Source: an uncultured beta proteobacterium (GTDB lineage Bacteria; Pseudomonadota; Gammaproteobacteria; Burkholderiales; SG8-39). Taken from it: a stretch of 56,589 bases of DNA. The notes under the pieces were generated by a model that did not search any database, was not told the DNA's origin, and saw only the letters and a program-made list of their open reading frames with translations. The stretch lies in assembly GCA_902826155.1 (NCBI GenBank), contig CADEDU010000043.1, forward strand, positions 1 through 56,589. Direction: 5' to 3'. Below are positions 35,829 through 44,104 of the stretch, one piece after another. How positions within the stretch are numbered: the first letter of the stretch is position 1; the number at the start of each line of letters is the position of its first letter. Position numbers and translations under genes: made by a program.

Positions 35829-38800
35829 ATGCTCCCTGATTACGCCGAGCTGCACTGCCTGTCGAACTTCTCGTTCCTGCGCGGCGCGTCCCATCCTGAA
35901 GAACTGATCGCGCGTGCCGCAGTGCTCGGTTATCGCGCGCTCGCGATCACCGACGAATGCTCACTGGCCGGTGTAGTGCGAGCGCATCTGGCCACGCGCA
36001 GCCATCCGCTGCCGCTCATCGTCGGCAGCGAGCTGCGGCTGAGCAGCATCGATGCGACAGAAGATCGACCGACAAGGCGCGGATCGATCGCTCCGGGCAG
36101 GAATACTTCTTCGAACACTTCTCCGAGCACCGATCTGAAGCTCGTCCTGCTCGCCTGCAACCGGATCGGCTATGGACAGCTGAGCGCGCTGATCACCCGT
36201 GCCCGCATGCGCAGCGCCAAGGGCAGCTACCGGCTCACGCGCGCCGATCTCGATGACGGCCTGGAGCATTGCCTGGCGCTTCTGGTGCCGCCCCCGCCTG
36301 CGCCGAACATTCCCGGCGCTACGGCCGATCACATTGATACCTCACTTGCCGACGCGCGCTGGCTCGCCGATCGCTTCCCCGGACGTGCGTGGATCGCCGC
36401 GGCGTTACACGGCGGTGCGAACGACCGGCGACAGCTTGGCTGGCTGCGCGAGCTGTCGCAGGCAAGCGGGCTGCCGCTCGTTGCCGCCGGCGACGTACAC
36501 ATGCACGTGCGTTCGCGCCGGCCGCTGCAGGACACGCTCACCGCGATCCGGCTGGGCACGCCCGTAGCGCATTGCGGACACGCCTTGTTCGCCAATGCCG
36601 AGCGCCATCTGCGGTTGCGATTGCGGCTGGCGCAACTCTATCCGCCCGAGCTGCTGGCCGAGACGCTGCACATCGCCGAGCGCTGCCGGTTTTCGCTCGA
36701 CGAGTTGCGCTACGAGTATCCACACGAGCTGGTCCCCGAGGGCGAAACGCCGGCCTCGCATCTGCGCATGCTCACCGAGCAGGGGCTGCGCTGGCGCTTC
36801 CCCGAGCGCGCGGTCCCGCCGCACGTGCGCCAACTGGTCGAGCACGAGCTGACGCTGATCGCCGAGCTGCACTACGAGGCCTACTTTCTCACCGTGCACG
36901 ACATCGTGCGCTTCGCGCGCAGCCGCGACATCCTGTGCCAGGGCCGCGGCTCGGCGGCGAACTCGGCGGTGTGCTACGCGCTGGGCATCACCGAGGTCGA
37001 TCCGGCGCGCATGTCGATGCTGTTCGAGCGCTTCATCTCGCGCGAGCGCAACGAGCCGCCCGACATCGACGTCGACTTCGAGCATCAGCGCCGCGAGGAA
37101 GTGATCCAGTACATCTACGGCAAGTACGGCCGCGATCGCACCGCACTCACCGCCACGGTCATCACCTATCGCACCAAGAGCGCGGTGCGCGACATCGGCA
37201 AGGCGCTCGGCCTGGGCGTGGAGGAAGTCGACCGGCTGTCGAAATCGCTCGCCTGGTGGGACGGCCGCAACGTGCTGCCCGAGCGCATGCGCGAAGCCGG
37301 CTTCGACCCCGACAGCATGGTGATGCAGCAACTGGTCGCGCTGCTGGGCGTGCTGCAGGGTTTTCCGCGCCACCTGTCGCAGCACACCGGCGGGTTCGTG
37401 ATCTCGCGCGGGCCGCTCTCGGAACTGGTGCCGATCGAGAACGCCGCGATGCCCGAGCGCAGCGTCATTCAATGGGACAAGGACGATCTGGATGCGCTCG
37501 GGCTGTTGAAAGTCGACGTGCTGGCGCTGGGCATGCTCTCGGCGATCCGGCGTGCGCTCGCGCTGATCGACGGGTTCCATCGTCATCGCCCCGCTGCACG
37601 ACAGCCCGAGTGGTTCCGCGCCCGCACCCGCGAACACTTCACGATGACCGACATCCCCGCCGAGGATCCGGCCACCTACGCGATGATCCAGGCGGCCGAC
37701 ACCGTGGGCGTGTTCCAGATCGAATCGCGCGCACAGATGTCGATGCTGCCGCGGCTGCGTCCCGCGCGCTTCTTCGATCTGGTGATCGAGGTGGCGATCG
37801 TGCGGCCCGGACCGATCCAGGGCGGCATGGTGCATCCATACCTGCGCCGGCGTAACGGCGAAGAGCCGGTGGACTATCCGAGCGAGGCGGTGCGTGCGGT
37901 GCTGGCGCGCACGCTCGGCGTGCCGATCTTCCAGGAGCAGGTGATGCAGCTGGCGGTGGTCGCGGCCGGCTTCACGCCCGGCGAAGCCGATCAACTGCGT
38001 CGCGCGATGGCGGCATGGCGGCGCAAGGGCGGCCTGGAACCGTTCGAGCGCAAGTTGATCAACGGCATGCTGCAACGTGGCTACTCGCGCGCGTTCGCCG
38101 AATCGATCTATCGGCAGATCCTGGGCTTCGGCGAGTACGGCTTCCCCGAGTCGCACGCAGCCAGTTTCGCGCTGCTGGTCTACGTGTCGGCGTGGATCAA
38201 GCACCATCAACCCGCCGCCTTTCTCGCCGGGCTGCTGAACAGCCAGCCGATGGGCTTCTATGCGCCGGCGCAGTTGATCCAGGACGCGCGCCGGCATGGC
38301 GTCGAAGTCCGTCCGGCCGATGTGCTGGCGAGCGACTGGGATTGCACGTTGGAGGTGAAGGGTGAGGTAACGAGTGAGAGAGCGGCGCCTGAAGCGGCGG
38401 TGCGACTGGGATTGCGGATGGTGCATGGCCTGTCGCAAGCCGCAGGCGAGCGCATCGTCGCCGAACGCAAGCGCCGCACCCTTTCGCCTCCCGCGCCCCA
38501 CCCTTCACCCTTCACCTTTCACTCTTCACCCACCGTGCCCGTCACGTCGATCGACGAACTCGCCCGCGCCTGCCAGCTCGACAAGCGCGATCTCAAGGCG
38601 CTCGCGGCGGCCGGTGCGCTACGTGGTTTGAGCAAGCACCGCCGCACGGCTTATTGGGATGTCGCCGGCATCGGGGATGTCGCCGGCATCGAGCGCAAGG
38701 CACCGCTGCTCGCCGCAATGACGATCGTCGACACGCCCGCGTCGTTGCCTGCGCCCACCGAGGGCGAGGAACTGATCGCCGACTACGCCAGCCTGGGCTT

Positions 38801-39176
38801 CACCCTGGGTCGGCATCCGCTTGCGCTGTTGCGCGAGCGACTGCGCGCCATGCGCCTGTCCTGCGCGGCGGAGATCCGCGCGATGCCGCATCGACGTCTG
38901 GCGCGCGCCGGCGGCATCGTCATCGGCCGGCAGCGTCCGGAGACCGCCTCGGGCGTGGTGTTCGTCACGCTCGAGGACGAGACCGGCCATGTGAATGTCG
39001 TCGTGTGGCCGGGCCTGCTCGAACGCCAGCGCCGTGAAGTGCTCGCGGCGCGACTGATGACGGTGTACGGCGTGATCGAACGCGAGGGCGAAGTCGTTCA
39101 TCTCGTAGCCCGGCGGATCGTCGATCACAGCGCGCTGCTCGGCCGGCTCACCACACAATCACGCGATTTCCATTGA
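35829..39176 (+). CDS. dnaE2: Error-prone DNA polymerase DnaE2 (ImuC)
   Basis: C-family polymerase for damage-induced mutagenesis. ATG 35829 gives 1115 residues: an N-terminal PHP domain ([20 protein letters not shown]), the polymerase core with catalytic PDIDVDF (D412 and D414), a helix-hairpin-helix region and a C-terminal OB fold ([19 protein letters not shown]). The open frame runs 88 codons further upstream into imuB and is rejected. Two loops near residues 840-900 carry inverted copies of a 13-mer, giving EVKGEVTSE and [13 protein letters not shown] perfect 17-bp direct repeat (38656-38672, 38674-38690) gives DVAGI twice. No clear ribosome site; coupling to imuB is likely. Confidence 0.93.
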   Translation: MLPDYAELHCLSNFSFLRGASHPEELIARAAVLGYRALAITDECSLAGVVRAHLATRSHPLPLIVGSELRLSSIDATEDRPTRRGSIAPGRNTSSNTSPSTDLKLVLLACNRIGYGQLSALITRARMRSAKGSYRLTRADLDDGLEHCLALLVPPPPAPNIPGATADHIDTSLADARWLADRFPGRAWIAAALHGGANDRRQLGWLRELSQASGLPLVAAGDVHMHVRSRRPLQDTLTAIRLGTPVAHCGHALFANAERHLRLRLRLAQLYPPELLAETLHIAERCRFSLDELRYEYPHELVPEGETPASHLRMLTEQGLRWRFPERAVPPHVRQLVEHELTLIAELHYEAYFLTVHDIVRFARSRDILCQGRGSAANSAVCYALGITEVDPARMSMLFERFISRERNEPPDIDVDFEHQRREEVIQYIYGKYGRDRTALTATVITYRTKSAVRDIGKALGLGVEEVDRLSKSLAWWDGRNVLPERMREAGFDPDSMVMQQLVALLGVLQGFPRHLSQHTGGFVISRGPLSELVPIENAAMPERSVIQWDKDDLDALGLLKVDVLALGMLSAIRRALALIDGFHRHRPAARQPEWFRARTREHFTMTDIPAEDPATYAMIQAADTVGVFQIESRAQMSMLPRLRPARFFDLVIEVAIVRPGPIQGGMVHPYLRRRNGEEPVDYPSEAVRAVLARTLGVPIFQEQVMQLAVVAAGFTPGEADQLRRAMAAWRRKGGLEPFERKLINGMLQRGYSRAFAESIYRQILGFGEYGFPESHAASFALLVYVSAWIKHHQPAAFLAGLLNSQPMGFYAPAQLIQDARRHGVEVRPADVLASDWDCTLEVKGEVTSERAAPEAAVRLGLRMVHGLSQAAGERIVAERKRRTLSPPAPHPSPFTFHSSPTVPVTSIDELARACQLDKRDLKALAAAGALRGLSKHRRTAYWDVAGIGDVAGIERKAPLLAAMTIVDTPASLPAPTEGEELIADYASLGFTLGRHPLALLRERLRAMRLSCAAEIRAMPHRRLARAGGIVIGRQRPETASGVVFVTLEDETGHVNVVVWPGLLERQRREVLAARLMTVYGVIEREGEVVHLVARRIVDHSALLGRLTTQSRDFH
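38353..38517. repeat. Inverted pair of 13-mers inside dnaE2
   Basis: AGGTGAAGGGTGA at 38353-38365 and its exact reverse complement at 38505-38517 bracket 139 bases of conserved dnaE2 sequence. The right copy sits in a longer array of GTGAAGG-like heptads on the minus strand (about 38498-38531). Both fall in frame in variable loops. Confidence 0.8.
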
Positions 39177-39345
39177 GTGCGGTGGTTGATGACACCCACC
39201 CGAATGCCCGCAATGACGCCGCGGCAAATTCCCTGTTGCGATCCGCCCAACGCGATGATCGCCCCCACCGATGGTGCTACAGTTGAACGGCCCGCAACGC
39301 GCCCGTCGAGTGCGATGCGCCCTTCGTCACAGCGCGGAATCTGCC

Positions 39346-39870
39346 ATGTACGACGAAACCGTCCGACTGATCGCCTCGATCGACAAGCGCAAGCCAAGCG
39401 ACGCCCTGCCCTCCCGGCTCGACGCGTTGTTCCGTCAACTCGCACTGGCGCCGGGCGACACCGAAGCCATCGAGGAAGCGATCTGGACCATCTGGATGTA
39501 CCACCCGCACCGGCAGGCGGCACGCGTCCTCGATCAGGCCGCTTCCGACATCGCGGCGCAGCGCTACGACATCGCCGAGACGCGCCTGGCACGCCTGATC
39601 CGCGCACGCCCCGACTTCCCCGAAGCGTGGCACAAGCGCGCTACGCTGCACTACCTGCGCCAGGACGACAGCGAAAGCGTGCGCGACCTGCATCACACGC
39701 TGGAACTGGAACCTCGCCACTATCCGGCGATGATGGCATTCGGTGAGATCTGCCTGTCGAACCAGGACGGCACCGCGGCGCTGATCGCGTTCAACGCCGC
39801 GCACAAGATCTATCCTTCGCTTGCTGCCATTCAGGATGGCCTGGAACGTGCGCAGACACTGGTCCCCTGA
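39346..39870 (+). CDS. TPR-like protein, first of a tandem paralogous pair
   Basis: A 174-residue protein from ATG 39346 (MYDETVRLIASIDKRKP). It has two or three TPR-like units, including YDIAETRLARLIRARPDFPEA and HKRATLHYLRQDDSESVRDL, and then LELEPRHYPAMMAFGEICL. No signal sequence is visible, so it is probably cytoplasmic. The next gene encodes a clear paralogue. The open frame starts 25 codons earlier, in sequence that reads like intergenic DNA. Function unknown. Confidence 0.78.
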   Translation: MYDETVRLIASIDKRKPSDALPSRLDALFRQLALAPGDTEAIEEAIWTIWMYHPHRQAARVLDQAASDIAAQRYDIAETRLARLIRARPDFPEAWHKRATLHYLRQDDSESVRDLHHTLELEPRHYPAMMAFGEICLSNQDGTAALIAFNAAHKIYPSLAAIQDGLERAQTLVP

Positions 39871-39895
39871 GTTGGAAACGCCTGCACCAGCCCGT

Positions 39896-40438
39896 ATGGA
39901 AGCCACTCTGCTCAAGCTGATTTCCGCTCTGCAATCGAGCGCGCCGTCGACCGCCCTCGCGCCGCGGCTCGGCCGACTGTTCGGCGAGTTGCGCCGCGCC
40001 GAGGACGACGTTGCCGCCAGCCGCACCGAGGAGCAGATCTGGGAGGCCTGGATGGAGCACGACGATCCAGGCGCCGCACGGTCGCTCGACGATGCCACCC
40101 GATCGCTCGCCACCGGCGATCTCACCCGCGCCGAAGCGCTGCTCGATGCCCTGATCGAGGCGCATCCGGAATTCGCCGAGGCCTGGAACAAACGCGCGAC
40201 CTTGCGGTTCATGCAAAAGCGCGACAGCCAGAGCGTGGCCGACATCACCCGTACCTTGAGCCTGGAGCCGCGCCACTTCGGTGCGCTATGCGGCTTCGGG
40301 CAGATCTGCCTGCGCCGCGGCGATCACGACGCGGCCTTGTTCGCCTTCGCCGAGGCGTTGCGGATCAATCCGCATCTCAATGCGGTGCGCGAAGCCTACG
40401 ACGCGCTGCTTGCCGACGACGGTACGACGCGCCATTGA
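39896..40438 (+). CDS. TPR-like protein, second of a tandem paralogous pair
   Basis: A 180-residue protein from ATG 39896 (MEATLLKLISALQSSAP), 25 bases after its paralogue. Shared features are LDxA near residue 65, the EAWxKRATLRF segment, DSQSVADITRTLSLEPRHF and GFGQICL. The pair clearly arose by gene duplication and has since diverged considerably. Function unknown; TPR folds mediate protein-protein contacts. It converges on argD across 15 bases that contain a strong palindrome. Confidence 0.78.
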   Translation: MEATLLKLISALQSSAPSTALAPRLGRLFGELRRAEDDVAASRTEEQIWEAWMEHDDPGAARSLDDATRSLATGDLTRAEALLDALIEAHPEFAEAWNKRATLRFMQKRDSQSVADITRTLSLEPRHFGALCGFGQICLRRGDHDAALFAFAEALRINPHLNAVREAYDALLADDGTTRH

Positions 40439-40446
40439 GCAGCGCC

Positions 40447-40468
40447 GCCGCGCTCAGGCGAGCGCGGC
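40447..40468. terminator. Strong palindrome at the convergent TPR/argD junction
   Basis: A perfect 9-bp stem GCCGCGCTC/GAGCGCGGC with tetraloop AGGC spans the stop codon of argD and the space after the TPR gene. No U-run follows, so termination, if any, is weak or factor-dependent. Confidence 0.4.
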
Positions 40469-41665
40469 GCGGATCGATCGTTCGAGCCGCTCCAGGCAGA
40501 GCTGAATCTCGCCGGCCGTCACGTTCAGCGCCGGCATGAAACGCAGCGTCGCCGGACGCGGCGCATTGATCAGCAACTGATGCTCACGCGCCGCCTCCAC
40601 GACGCGTGCCGCGCAGTCCCGGCGCAAATCAAGCGCGAGCAACAGGCCGCGACCGCGCACTTCGCCCAATCCCAAGGCGCTGGAGATCGACCGCAGGCCG
40701 ACGGCCAGTTGCTCGCCACGCGCCTGCACCTGCGCGAGAAAGGCGGGCTCGATCACGCGGCGCATGATCGCCACGCCTACCGCCGCCATGAGCGGATTGC
40801 CGTTGAACGTGCCGCCTTGGTCGCCCGCTTCGAACACGCAGCAATGCTCGCGCGCGAGCAATGCTGCCAACGGCACACCACCGCCGATGCCTTTGGCGAG
40901 TGTCATGATGTCGGGCTCGATGCCCGCGTGCTCGTAGCCCCACAGGCGTCCGGTTCGCCCCACGCCGGTCTGCACTTCGTCGACGATCAGCAACAGGCCG
41001 CGTTTGGTGGTCAGCGCGCGCAACTGCCGCAGGAACTCGTCCCCCGCGGGGATCACGCCCGACTCGCCCTGGATCGGCTCGACCATCACGGCCACCGTCT
41101 TCGGACCGATCAATCGCTCCACCGCGGCGATATCCCCCAGATCGGCCTTCGGGAAACCGGGCACCTTGGGCTCGAACAACTGGTCCCAGTGCGGCTTGCC
41201 CGAGGCCGACATCATCGCCAGCGTGCGGCCATGAAAACCATTGCGGAAAGTGATGACCTCGTAGGCACCATCGCGATGTTTCGCTCCCCACTTGCGCGCG
41301 AGCTTCACGGCACCTTCGTTGGCTTCGGCTCCGGTGTTGGCGAGGAACACGCGGTCGAACACGCTCGCACCGACCAGCAACCGCGCCAGTTCGATCGCAC
41401 GCGCGTTGTGGAAGGCCGGGCTGCAGTTGATGAGCTGCGCGGATTGTTCGCGTAACGCTTCCTGGATCTCGCTTGGCGCATGCCCGAGCGTGTTCACCGC
41501 CCAGCCCTGGACGAAGTCGAGGAAGCGGCGCCCGGCATCGTCGACCAGCCAGGAGCCCTCGCCACGCACGAACGTGAGCGCGGGTCGATCGGTGATCCAC
41601 ATCAAGGCGTCGCTGTTCAACGCCTCACTGGTCAAGGCGTCACTGCTCCGTACGGCCTGCTGCAT
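40454..41665 (-). CDS. argD: Acetylornithine aminotransferase-type class III transaminase
   Basis: PLP-dependent aminotransferase expected to make N-acetylornithine in arginine synthesis. The 403-residue protein has the class III features: [18 protein letters not shown] for phosphate binding, [30 protein letters not shown] with the PLP-pyridine aspartate, and the Lys site [16 protein letters not shown]. The N-terminal block [16 protein letters not shown] is usual for betaproteobacterial ArgD. ATG 41665 has AAAGGA seven bases upstream; an ATG five codons earlier and a longer open frame through the leader are rejected. The leader holds a terminator and an Arg-rich peptide, which supports the arginine role. 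Other omega-transaminase substrates cannot be excluded. Confidence 0.88.
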   Translation of the reverse strand: MQQAVRSSDALTSEALNSDALMWITDRPALTFVRGEGSWLVDDAGRRFLDFVQGWAVNTLGHAPSEIQEALREQSAQLINCSPAFHNARAIELARLLVGASVFDRVFLANTGAEANEGAVKLARKWGAKHRDGAYEVITFRNGFHGRTLAMMSASGKPHWDQLFEPKVPGFPKADLGDIAAVERLIGPKTVAVMVEPIQGESGVIPAGDEFLRQLRALTTKRGLLLIVDEVQTGVGRTGRLWGYEHAGIEPDIMTLAKGIGGGVPLAALLAREHCCVFEAGDQGGTFNGNPLMAAVGVAIMRRVIEPAFLAQVQARGEQLAVGLRSISSALGLGEVRGRGLLLALDLRRDCAARVVEAAREHQLLINAPRPATLRFMPALNVTAGEIQLCLERLERSIRAALA

Positions 41666-41742
41666 GGCGATTCCTTTCATCTGAATCGGGGTGGGGTGAA
41701 GGGAGAAGGGACAAGGGTGAAACAGGCACCGGAAAGGGGACG

Positions 41743-41770
41743 AAAAAAAAGGCCGCAACGTGTGCGGCCT
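41743..41770 (-). terminator. Intrinsic terminator (attenuator) in the argD leader
   Basis: Minus-strand stem AGGCCGCA/TGCGGCCT, a perfect 8-bp with loop CACGT, is followed by eight U. It lies 78 bases upstream of the argD start and about 31 bases after the stop of the Arg-rich leader peptide. Its left arm can also pair with 41804-41810, which would prevent its formation. Confidence 0.85.
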
Positions 41771-41801
41771 TCTTGTCTGAGCTGTGTGGGAGTGCGAGTG
41801 A

Positions 41802-41906
41802 TCAGCCGCGCATGCGCCCGCCTCCGCGGCTACGCGCACGACGTCGACGCGAAACGGCTTCGCGTCCACACGCCTGCAATTGAGTGCTGTACTCGCAACG
41901 GGTCAT
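41802..41906 (-). CDS. Candidate Arg-rich leader peptide of argD
   Basis: A 34-codon open frame reading [18 protein letters not shown], then [16 protein letters not shown], then TGA. Ten of 34 codons are Arg and eight of these lie in the last 15. The frame ends about 31 bases before the terminator. Codons S26-R27 form segment 1 (41831-41825), which pairs with segment 2 at the stop codon (41810-41804). Segment 2 can instead pair with the terminator's left arm. There is no Shine-Dalgarno, but the promoter candidate predicts transcription starting at the A of the ATG. G+C-rich DNA yields chance Arg codons, so the call rests on the combined architecture. Confidence 0.5.
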   Translation of the reverse strand: MTRCEYSTQLQACGREAVSRRRRARSRGGGRMRG

Positions 41907-41912
41907 GGCGCG

Positions 41913-41941
41913 ACTGTGCCAGAGCGACTGCCGTGCGTCAA
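41913..41941 (-). promoter_or_regulatory. Candidate promoter of the argD leader
   Basis: Minus-strand TTGACG (41941-41936), a 17-base spacer and CACAGT (41918-41913). The seventh base after the -10 is the A of the leader-peptide ATG (41906), so the RNA would be leaderless. The -10 is weak (three of six). The remaining gap to cfa (41942-42047) shows only G+C-rich imperfect hairpins. Confidence 0.45.
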
Positions 41942-42047
41942 ACCTGGAGCGGGTGCGCCGCGGTGTACTAGCGGCGCGCGTGCGCCGTAGGCGGCACCAG
42001 GGCTCCGCTCCGACATCCGCTCGATCGTCCCCTTGGGCACGCGCCGC

Positions 42048-43256
42048 TCACGACCGATACATGTACTCGCGGGTCATGGGCATCGAATTGAGCCCCGGCC
42101 CGCCCTGCTTGCACGCCAGCACCTGGTAGATGTTGATCCAGTTGTGGCGGAACGCATGCGCGCAGCCAGCCAGGTACACCGACCAGATCCGATAGCGCTT
42201 GTCGCCGGCGAGCGCCAGCGCGCGTTCGCGGTTGCTCTCCAGATTCTCCGCCCAGATCGAGAGCGTTCTGGCGTAGTGCCGACGCAGCGACTCGACGTCG
42301 GTGGTCTCCAGATTGGCACCGGACAACTCGCGCAGCACCAGCCCGATGTGGGGTAGCTCACCATCGGGGAACACGTAGCGATCGATGAAGTCTCCGGCGC
42401 CCAGTCCTACCGAGCGGCTCTCCGGGTCGATCGAGGTGATGCCGTGATTCAACACCAGTCCGCCATCGGCCAGCAGCGCGTGGATCTTGCTGAAGTAGAC
42501 GGGCAGATTCTTCAACCCGACGTGCTCGAACATCCCGACGCTGGAGATCTTGTCGAACGGCCGATCTTCGGGAACATCGCGATAGTCCTGCAGTCGCACC
42601 TCGCAGCGCCCTTCGAGCCCTTCGGCCTTGATCCGCTCCCGGGCCAGCGCGTACTGGTTCTCGCTGAGCGTGACACCGGTGGCGATGGCGCCATATTTCT
42701 TCGCCGCCCGGATGACCAACGCGCCCCAGCCGCAGCCGATATCGAGCAAGCGCTCGCCGGGCTTGAGCTGCAGCTTGTTGAGGATGTGATCGAGCTTGTT
42801 TTCCTGCGCGGTCTCGAGCGAGTCGTCGTCACGCTTGAAGTAGGCGCATGAATAGATCATGTTGCGATCGAGCCACAGCGAGTAGAACTCGTTCGACACG
42901 TCGTAGTGGTACTGGATCGCCTTCTTGTCGCTTCTGCGGGTGTGCGTCACCATCGATACGATGCCGCTCAGCCGGCTGGGCGAGGCCCCGCTGCGAGCGA
43001 ACTGCTCGCCCACTTCGAGAATGTCGCTGAGCCGCCCTTCGACGTCGATGTGGCCTTCGACGTAGGCTTCGCCAAGCTTCATCAGATCGGGCGAGATGAG
43101 ATACCCGAGCGAGGTCATCTTGGGCACGGTGATCTTCACCTTGGCCTGCTCGCCCAGGGTGTAGCGATGCCCGTTCCAAAGCTCGATTTCCAGCGGGATG
43201 TTGTGCTTGCTGCGCAGATCGTTGGCGAATTTGCCGAGCCGGTTCTCCAGAAACAT
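42048..43256 (-). CDS. cfa: Cyclopropane-fatty-acyl-phospholipid synthase
   Basis: SAM-dependent enzyme that cyclopropanates unsaturated acyl chains of membrane phospholipids. The 402-residue protein has an N-terminal lipid-binding region, the segment AIQYHYDVSNEFYSLWLD, the SAM motif LLDIGCGWGALVIRAAKKYG, and MFEHVGLKNLPVYF with GGLVLNHGIT. GGGGG lies six bases upstream of ATG 43256. It stands alone between argD and the divergent PHA-system gene. Short direct repeats lie just upstream. Confidence 0.94.
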   Translation of the reverse strand: MFLENRLGKFANDLRSKHNIPLEIELWNGHRYTLGEQAKVKITVPKMTSLGYLISPDLMKLGEAYVEGHIDVEGRLSDILEVGEQFARSGASPSRLSGIVSMVTHTRRSDKKAIQYHYDVSNEFYSLWLDRNMIYSCAYFKRDDDSLETAQENKLDHILNKLQLKPGERLLDIGCGWGALVIRAAKKYGAIATGVTLSENQYALARERIKAEGLEGRCEVRLQDYRDVPEDRPFDKISSVGMFEHVGLKNLPVYFSKIHALLADGGLVLNHGITSIDPESRSVGLGAGDFIDRYVFPDGELPHIGLVLRELSGANLETTDVESLRRHYARTLSIWAENLESNRERALALAGDKRYRIWSVYLAGCAHAFRHNWINIYQVLACKQGGPGLNSMPMTREYMYRS

Positions 43257-43265
43257 CTCAACCCC

Positions 43266-43289
43266 CTTTTGTCGTCACTTTTGTCGTCA
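43266..43289. repeat. Two 12-bp direct repeats upstream of cfa
   Basis: CTTTTGTCGTCA occurs at 43266-43277 and 43278-43289, with degenerate CTTGTCGT copies following to about 43318. They overlap the -35 of the divergent PHA-system promoter candidate. Confidence 0.65.
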
Positions 43290-43301
43290 CTCTTGCCAAG
43301 C

Positions 43302-43329
43302 TTGTCGTACTTGTCGTTCTAGCTAGAAT
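43302..43329 (+). promoter_or_regulatory. Candidate promoter of the PHA-system gene
   Basis: TTGTCG (43302-43307), a 16-base spacer and TAGAAT (43324-43329), 35 bases before the GTG start. Confidence 0.5.
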
Positions 43330-43364
43330 GATTACCACGACCCTCACTGCAGAAGGAGCCTCGC

Positions 43365-43721
43365 GTGAGCGACATCGATATTCGACGCCCTCACTCCCTG
43401 CCGCTTGCCGATGCCCGCAAGCAGGCCGAATCCATGGCCGCTGAACTGCGCCGGCAGTTCGAGCTCGAATCGGAGTGGGAGGGCGACACGCTGCGCTTCT
43501 TTCGCCAGGGCGTGAACGGCGCGCTCGAAGTGAGCAAGGCTGAAGTCCGCATCACCGCCCAGCTTGGTTTTCTGCTGGCCTTCCTCAAGCCGCAGATCGA
43601 GCGCCATATCCACGATAACCTCGACCGGATTTTTTCGGCCTCGGGCAAGGCGGCAACGAAGACGGCCGCCAAGACGGCCACCAAGGCCCCCGCGGCGAAG
43701 ACCGGCAAGGCCAAGCGCTAG
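43365..43721 (+). CDS. Polyhydroxyalkanoic acid system family protein
   Basis: A 118-residue protein that begins with the family pattern IDIRRPHSLPLADARKQAE and contains WEGDTLRFFRQGVNGALEVS, resembling the PHA-granule-region family (PHA_gran_rgn). The last 30 residues are an Ala/Lys-rich repeat (TKTAAKTATKAP) like histone-type tails, which could bind DNA or granule surfaces. GTG 43365 has AAGGAG seven bases upstream. It converges on the acyl-CoA-binding protein gene and points to polymer storage. Confidence 0.82.
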   Translation: MSDIDIRRPHSLPLADARKQAESMAAELRRQFELESEWEGDTLRFFRQGVNGALEVSKAEVRITAQLGFLLAFLKPQIERHIHDNLDRIFSASGKAATKTAAKTATKAPAAKTGKAKR

Positions 43722-43746
43722 GCGCCCACGCCGCCCCCGGCAGGCT

Positions 43747-44004
43747 TCACTTGCTGAGCGATCCGACGAGATCCACATACTTCTTCATCGCCTCGTCCTT
43801 GGTGAGGCCCTTGACCTTGGCCCACGCATCGAACTTCGCGCGCCCGACCATGTCGGTGAACCCGGGCCGCTTGCCCTCCACGTCGCCCTCGCTGCCCTGC
43901 TTGAACAAGGCGTAGAGCTGCAGCTTGACGTCGTTGCCCGGATCGTCGTCGAGTTTCTTGATCGCCGCGGCCGCTGCCTCGAACTGCGCCTTCAACGTTG
44001 CCAT
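43747..44004 (-). CDS. Acyl-CoA-binding protein
   Basis: An 85-residue four-helix ACBP that carries medium- and long-chain acyl-CoA in the cytosol. Hallmarks are LQLYALFKQGSEGDV, the GKRPGF loop, and KFDAWAKVKGLTKDEAMKKYV with conserved Lys and Tyr ligands. Length is the same as in eukaryotic ACBPs. GGGGAGC precedes ATG 44004. It is divergent from the wax ester synthase gene, an obvious acyl-CoA consumer. Confidence 0.93.
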   Translation of the reverse strand: MATLKAQFEAAAAAIKKLDDDPGNDVKLQLYALFKQGSEGDVEGKRPGFTDMVGRAKFDAWAKVKGLTKDEAMKKYVDLVGSLSK

Positions 44005-44104
44005 AGCGCTCCCCTTTCATCGATAAGGCCCGGCGTGCTCCCGGGCTCGCTTTCCACCTGAGTATTATATTCAGTCCGTTCAGTCAACAAAGAAGCCCGA
44101 TCCG

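Noticed and set aside
36405..38501. 698-codon frame antisense to dnaE2
   Set aside because: Shadow of dnaE2; no domain or ribosome site.
38353..38517. Insertion sequence with 13-bp terminal inverted repeats in dnaE2
   Set aside because: The DNA between the repeats encodes conserved DnaE2 sequence, not a transposase, and no target duplication is seen.
41666..41869. N-terminal extension of ArgD through the leader
   Set aside because: The frame is open through the terminator hairpin, but the conserved ArgD start and AAAGGA site lie at 41665.
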